Source: Nocardioides terrigena
Lineage (GTDB): Bacteria; Actinomycetota; Actinomycetes; Propionibacteriales; Nocardioidaceae
Direction: 5' to 3'
Assembly: GCF_003047265.1 (NCBI RefSeq)
Contig: NZ_PZYY01000004.1
Span: 372,001 to 436,000, forward strand
DNA: 64,000 nt
The position numbers were made by a program, and so were the translations under genes. Positions 60,409 to 64,000 of the stretch are shown here, one piece after another. Every line of letters begins with the position of its first letter. The stretch's first letter is position 1. The notes under the pieces are model-generated. The model was not told where the DNA came from, ran no database searches, and saw only the letters and a list, made by a program, of their open reading frames with translations.

Positions 60409-61674
60409 GTGATTGATCCCCGACTGCTCCGAGACGACCCCGACCGCGTGCGTGCCGCCCAGGCCAAGCGCGGACTCTCCGCCGACGTGGTCGACCGGGC
60501 CCTGTCCGCCGACGAGGCCCGTCGCAGCGCGATCACGGCGTACGAGCAGAAGCGCGCCGAGCAGAAGGCGATGGGCAAGCAGGTCGCCCAGGCGCAGGGG
60601 GATGACAAGCAGGCGCTGCTCGCCCGGGTCAAGGACGTCGCGACCGCCGTCAAGGAGCTCGAGGCCGCCCAGACGGCGGCCGAGCAGGAGTGGGACGAGG
60701 CCCTGCGCTCGATCCCCAACGTCGCGGCAGACGAGGCCCCGGCCGGGGGCGAGGACAACTTCGCCACCCTCGAGCACGTCGGCACGCCGCGCGAGTTCGA
60801 CTTCGAGCCCCGTGACCACATCGAGCTCGGCAGGATCCTCGGCGCCATCGACCTCGAGCGCGGTGCCAAGGTGTCCGGCTCGCGCTTCTACTTCCTCACC
60901 GGCATCGGCGCGCGCCTTGAGCTCGCGCTTGTCAGCATGGCGATGGACCAGGCCCGCGAGGCCGGCTTCACCCAGGTGATCGCCCCGTCGCTGGTCAAGC
61001 CGCGCGCCATGGAGGGCACCGGCTTCCTCGGCCAGGCCGCCGACGACGTCTACCGCATCGAGGGCGAGGACATGTACCTCGTGGGCACCAGCGAGGTCGC
61101 CATGGCGGCGTACCACTCCGACGAGATCCTCGACGGCGCGTCGCTTCCGCTGCGGTACGCCGCGTTCAGCCCGTGCTTCCGCAAGGAGGCCGGCTCGCAC
61201 GGCAAGGACACCAAGGGGATCATCCGCGTCCACTGGTTCGACAAGGTCGAGATGTTCGTCTACACGACGCTCGAGGAGTCGTACGCCGAGCACGACCGGC
61301 TGCTCGCGTGGGAGAAGGAGTTCCTCGACAAGCTGGGGCTCGCCTACCGCGTGATCGACGTCGCCGCCGGGGACCTGGGGCTCTCGGCGATCCGCAAGTT
61401 CGACTGCGAAGTGTGGATCCCCACCCAGGGCAAGTTCCGCGAGCTGACCTCGACGTCCAACTGCACCGACTTCCAGACCCGCCGGCTCGACACCCGCCAG
61501 CGCGTCGACGGCGACATCAAGCCGGTCGCCACCCTCAACGGCACGCTCACCGCCATCACCCGCACCATCGTCGCGATCCTCGAGACCCACCAGAACGCCG
61601 ACGGGTCGGTCACGGTGCCCGAGGCGCTGCGGCCCTACCTCGGCGGCCTCGAGGTCATGGAGCCGATCGGGTGA
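60409..61674 (+). CDS. serS: Seryl-tRNA synthetase
   Basis: 421 residues, class II synthetase. An N-terminal coiled-coil arm (about 25-105) binds tRNA-Ser. Class II motif 2 is [20 protein letters not shown], with motif 3 near the C-terminus ([16 protein letters not shown]). GTG 60409 follows TAGCCT (60397-60402) by 6 nt. The stop overlaps the start of a HAD phosphatase gene. Confidence 0.97.
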   Translation: MIDPRLLRDDPDRVRAAQAKRGLSADVVDRALSADEARRSAITAYEQKRAEQKAMGKQVAQAQGDDKQALLARVKDVATAVKELEAAQTAAEQEWDEALRSIPNVAADEAPAGGEDNFATLEHVGTPREFDFEPRDHIELGRILGAIDLERGAKVSGSRFYFLTGIGARLELALVSMAMDQAREAGFTQVIAPSLVKPRAMEGTGFLGQAADDVYRIEGEDMYLVGTSEVAMAAYHSDEILDGASLPLRYAAFSPCFRKEAGSHGKDTKGIIRVHWFDKVEMFVYTTLEESYAEHDRLLAWEKEFLDKLGLAYRVIDVAAGDLGLSAIRKFDCEVWIPTQGKFRELTSTSNCTDFQTRRLDTRQRVDGDIKPVATLNGTLTAITRTIVAILETHQNADGSVTVPEALRPYLGGLEVMEPIG

Positions 61675-62504
61675 CGCAGTGGCAGCCGCAGCTGGTCGCC
61701 CTCGACATCGACGGCACGCTGCTCGCCTGGGTCGAGGGGTCCGGGCAGACCTACGAGCAGATCGCGCCCGCGGTGTACGACGCGGTCCAGCGCGCCCGGG
61801 CGGCCGGCGCCCACATCGTGCTGGCCAGCGGCCGCTCGCCGCACGGCATGACCCGGGTCGCCGACCTCCTCGACATCCACGAGGGTGACCAGGACCCGTT
61901 GTGGATCGTGGCGTCCAACGGGGCCGTGGTCTTCCGCTACCCGCCCGTGGACGTCGTCCACGAGGAGACCTTCGACGCCGCCCCGGCGGTCGCTGCCGTG
62001 CTGGAGCTCCACCCCGACGCGCTGGTCGCGGTCGAGGAGCGCGGTGTCGGCTACCGGGTCAACCGGCACTTCCCCGAGGGCGAGCTCTCCGGCGAGATGA
62101 TCCTCACCGACCTCGACGACATCGTCGGGCACCCGGTCAGCCGTGTGATCATCCGCGACCCCAACGCCAGCGCCGACGACTTCGTCAGGCTGGCCGACAC
62201 CCTGGGGCTGCACTCCATCGGCTACGTCGTCGGCTGGACGGCCTGGCTCGACCTCTCCCCGCAGGGCGTCCACAAGGCTTCCGGGCTCCAGCACGTCGCC
62301 GACGAGCTCGGCGTCCACGCGCGCGACGTGCTCGCCATCGGCGACGGCCGCAACGACATCGAGATGCTCCGCTGGGCCGGCCGCGGCGTCGCCATGGGCC
62401 AGTCCGTCGAGGAGGTCCGCGACGTCGCCGACCATGTCACCGACACCGTGTACGAGGACGGGGCCGCGGTGGAGATCGGCCGCTGGTTCCCTTCCGGTGG
62501 TTGA
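61671..62504 (+). CDS. HAD-superfamily phosphatase (Cof type), first of a pair
   Basis: 277 residues. HAD motif I is ALDIDGTLL (catalytic Asp near residue 12), motif II LASGRSP, and motif [13 protein letters not shown]; a C2B cap lies between. Substrate unknown. GTG 61671 overlaps the serS stop. The stop codon TGA (62502-62504) is provided by the partial repeat copy at 62496-62523. Confidence 0.9.
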   Translation: MTQWQPQLVALDIDGTLLAWVEGSGQTYEQIAPAVYDAVQRARAAGAHIVLASGRSPHGMTRVADLLDIHEGDQDPLWIVASNGAVVFRYPPVDVVHEETFDAAPAVAAVLELHPDALVAVEERGVGYRVNRHFPEGELSGEMILTDLDDIVGHPVSRVIIRDPNASADDFVRLADTLGLHSIGYVVGWTAWLDLSPQGVHKASGLQHVADELGVHARDVLAIGDGRNDIEMLRWAGRGVAMGQSVEEVRDVADHVTDTVYEDGAAVEIGRWFPSGG

Positions 62505-62523
62505 GGTGCGAGCGGAGGTCCTC
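62496..62523 (+). repeat. Partial upstream copy of the 37-bp element
   Basis: 28 bp that match the first 19-20 bases of the full copy and then diverge (GGTCCTC). It supplies the upstream gene's stop codon and contains GGAGG (62514-62518), which is a ribosome site 6 nt before GTG 62525. Confidence 0.85.
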
Positions 62524-62560
62524 GGTGGTTGAGGTGCGAGCGGAGCGAGCCTCGAAACCC
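62524..62560 (+). repeat. 37-bp dispersed element at the HAD-HAD junction
   Basis: Identical over 37 bases to the minus-strand copy at 19746-19782. It encodes the start codon (GTG 62525-62527) and first 12 residues ([12 protein letters not shown]) of the second HAD protein. Confidence 0.92.
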
Positions 62561-63358
62561 CGCCTGGTCGCCACCGACCTCGACGGCACCCTGCTTCACA
62601 CCGACGGCACCGTCACGGCGCGCACCCGCGCCGTCCTGACCGCCCTCGACGACCTCGGCGTCCCCGTCGTGTTCACCACCGGTCGCCCCATCCGCTGGAT
62701 GGAGGCGCTGTGGGAGGAGGTCGGGGGCCACGGGCTCGCGATCTGCAGCAACGGCGGCATCGTGTACGACGTCGCGCAGCGCGCCGTCCGCACGGCCCGC
62801 ACCATCCCGGCGGACGTCCTCCTCGACGTCGGGGCCGCGATCCGGAGCGCGATCCCGGGGTCGACCTTCGCCCTCGAGAAGACCACCGGCTTCGCCCGCG
62901 AGCACGACTTCATGCCGCGGCTCAAGGTCAACGCGGCGCCCGACGTGCCGTCCGGGACCCTGGAGGAGATCGCCGACGACACGGTGGTCAAGCTGCTGGC
63001 CCGCCACGAGGAGATCGGCCCCGAGGACTACTGGCGGCGCGTCGAGGAGGTCGTCGGCCAGCGGGTCGTCCCGACCTGGTCGTCGGTCGGCACCCTGGTC
63101 GAGATCAGCGCAGCGGGGGTCACCAAGGCCTCCACGCTGGCGAGCCTGGCGGCCGAGCTCGGGGCCGGGCCCCAGGACGTGATCGCCTTCGGGGACATGC
63201 CCAACGACCTGCCCCTGCTCGAGTGGGCCGGGACGTCGTACGCCATGGCCAACGCGCACCCCTCCGTCATCGAGCTGGCCGACCACACGGCCCCCCACCA
63301 CGACGACGACGGCGTCGCCACCGTGCTCGATCGGGTGTTCGGCCTCTCGGTAGGGTGA
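62525..63358 (+). CDS. HAD-superfamily phosphatase (Cof type), second of a pair
   Basis: 277 residues. HAD motif I is ATDLDGTLL (about residues 16-24), motif II FTTGRP, motif IV FGDMPNDLPLL. The family normally begins just before motif I; here the first 12 residues come from the 37-bp element. In-frame starts are GTG 62525 (with GGAGG 6 nt upstream) and GTG 62534, both inside the element. It may be a second-specificity paralogue of its neighbour, although sequence similarity is moderate. Confidence 0.9.
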   Translation: MVEVRAERASKPRLVATDLDGTLLHTDGTVTARTRAVLTALDDLGVPVVFTTGRPIRWMEALWEEVGGHGLAICSNGGIVYDVAQRAVRTARTIPADVLLDVGAAIRSAIPGSTFALEKTTGFAREHDFMPRLKVNAAPDVPSGTLEEIADDTVVKLLARHEEIGPEDYWRRVEEVVGQRVVPTWSSVGTLVEISAAGVTKASTLASLAAELGAGPQDVIAFGDMPNDLPLLEWAGTSYAMANAHPSVIELADHTAPHHDDDGVATVLDRVFGLSVG

Positions 63359-63363
63359 CGCGC

Positions 63364-63960
63364 ATGTCCATCCGCCTCCCGTCCGCGCTGCCCCGGGTGC
63401 TGCGCGCCCTGCTGGCCTGCGTGTTCGTGGTCGGCGGCCTCGTGCTCTCCGTGCAGGCGTCGGCCGCCGCGTGCACCTGCCAGCCCGCCGACGCCGAGCG
63501 ACAGACCTCCCGGGCGGACGCCGTCTTCATCGGCACCGTCGACGGGGTCACCCGGGGTGACCAGCAGCTCGAGATGGCCGTCACGGCGACCCGCGCCTAC
63601 AAGGGCACGGTGGAGCGCAGCACGACCGTCACGACGGCCACCCAGACGACCGCGTGCGGCATCGGCGAGCCCGAGGTCGGCACCGACCTCCTCTTCATCG
63701 TGCGCGGCGACGCCCCGCCGTACGTCGCCAACAGCTGCGACGGGACCGGCCGCCTCGACGCGGACCGGGTCGCCCAGATCGAGGGCATCCTCGGCACCGG
63801 GCAGGCCGTGCAGCCGCCTCCGCCGCCGACCGCGACCCGCACCCTGGTCGAGGACTCCCCGCCCGCGTCGCTCGCGCGGCTCGCCGCCCCGGGTGGCGCG
63901 CTGGTCCTCGTCGGACTGCTCGGGCTCGTCGTCGTCGGGCGGCTGGGTCGCCGGGCGTGA
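63364..63960 (+). CDS. Secreted, membrane-anchored NTR/TIMP-like protein
   Basis: 198 residues. A signal peptide (to about 36) is followed directly by CTCQPAD, the Cys-x-Cys start typical of netrin/TIMP-like (NTR) domains, with further Cys in TTACGIGE and NSCDG. A Pro-rich linker and C-terminal membrane helix (GGALVLVGLLGLVVVG) with Arg end suggest surface anchoring. TAGGGT (63351-63356) lies 7 nt before ATG (leaderless). Function in bacteria is unknown. Confidence 0.78.
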   Translation: MSIRLPSALPRVLRALLACVFVVGGLVLSVQASAAACTCQPADAERQTSRADAVFIGTVDGVTRGDQQLEMAVTATRAYKGTVERSTTVTTATQTTACGIGEPEVGTDLLFIVRGDAPPYVANSCDGTGRLDADRVAQIEGILGTGQAVQPPPPPTATRTLVEDSPPASLARLAAPGGALVLVGLLGLVVVGRLGRRA

Positions 63961-64000
63961 CACCCCTCTCCCGGGCACTGGCCGGGGCGCTGCTGGTGGT
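63957..64000 (+). CDS. Partial gene at window edge
   Basis: GTG 63957 overlaps the preceding stop codon. The 14 visible codons (VTPLSRALAGALLV) resemble the start of a signal peptide or membrane helix. The product cannot be named because the gene runs off the window. Confidence 0.55.
   Translation, partial: MTPLSRALAGALLV

Noticed and set aside
61671..63358. HAD gene pair as a recent tandem duplication
   Set aside because: Both are 277 residues, but outside the HAD motifs the sequences differ widely; equal length is coincidence or ancient paralogy.
1..64000. tRNA, rRNA or known riboswitch genes
   Set aside because: Scanning for T-loop, D-loop and common riboswitch core sequences by eye gave nothing convincing; small or divergent RNAs could still be missed.

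Overview
The window is 64 kb of very GC-rich, gene-dense chromosome from an actinobacterium. GTG starts are frequent, many genes appear to be leaderless, and the gene content (AlkB-rubredoxin fusion, Asp23/AmaP cluster, biotin-dependent carboxylase operon, DUF5926/SEC-C protein) fits Nocardioidaceae, most likely Nocardioides. That placement is an inference from style and content; no rRNA or tRNA gene is visible. No phage, transposase or cas gene was seen, and no stretch over 300 bp lacks a gene.

Layout. 0-8 kb: alkane hydroxylase fused to rubredoxin with a TetR regulator, a ferritin-like diiron protein, two MFS exporters, a lipoprotein DD-carboxypeptidase and a quinone oxidoreductase. 8-15 kb: M13 peptidase, patatin, universal stress protein, ComB-like phosphatase and a RecQ helicase with a phosphoribosyltransferase-like tail. 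15-22 kb: a minus-strand run (glutathione peroxidase, M19 dipeptidase, MFS pump), then a SNF2 ATPase overlapping a SWIM protein, and a ferritin. 22-28.5 kb: a leucine/isovalerate-type catabolic operon (carboxylase beta, carboxylase alpha, HMG-CoA lyase) with a TetR regulator whose 18-bp operator occurs at both promoters. 28.5-32 kb: a three-gene cassette with two sulfotransferase-like proteins around an unknown protein. 32-35.7 kb: EcsC protein, RTX-repeat protein, Aat, lipoprotein. 35.8-40 kb: an envelope-stress cluster (CsbD, AmaP, Asp23 family proteins, DUF2273-like and J-domain proteins) divergent from an ECF sigma factor that overlaps another Asp23-like gene. 40-50.8 kb: Fpg/Nei glycosylase, AAA+ ATPase, DinB, secreted beta-propeller, GDPD, YnfA, NhaA, and a MerR/SulP pair. 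50.8-64 kb: a cyclase with a cyclic-nucleotide-binding partner, arginine deiminase, a GNAT fusion, TMEM165/GDT1, LarC/LarB, prephenate dehydratase, a PAP2-lipid kinase fusion, SerS, two HAD phosphatases and a secreted NTR-like protein.

The most unusual content is repetitive DNA that ordinary gene calling hides. (1) A 37-bp element occurs three times, always touching coding sequence. Twice it sits at a junction between co-directional genes and supplies both the stop codon of the upstream gene and the start codon of the downstream gene. Once it lies inside the SNF2 ATPase core, where part of it has expanded into four 27-bp (9-residue) tandem units. (2) Two intergenic arrays of an 18-bp palindrome are spaced at exactly 43 bp, with three copies near 23.1 kb and five near 32.8 kb. 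(3) Two long inverted repeats with near-identical arms and exactly 15-nt loops lie between convergent gene pairs. At least two dozen genes have a TANNNT hexamer 6-8 nt before the start codon, indicating leaderless transcription.
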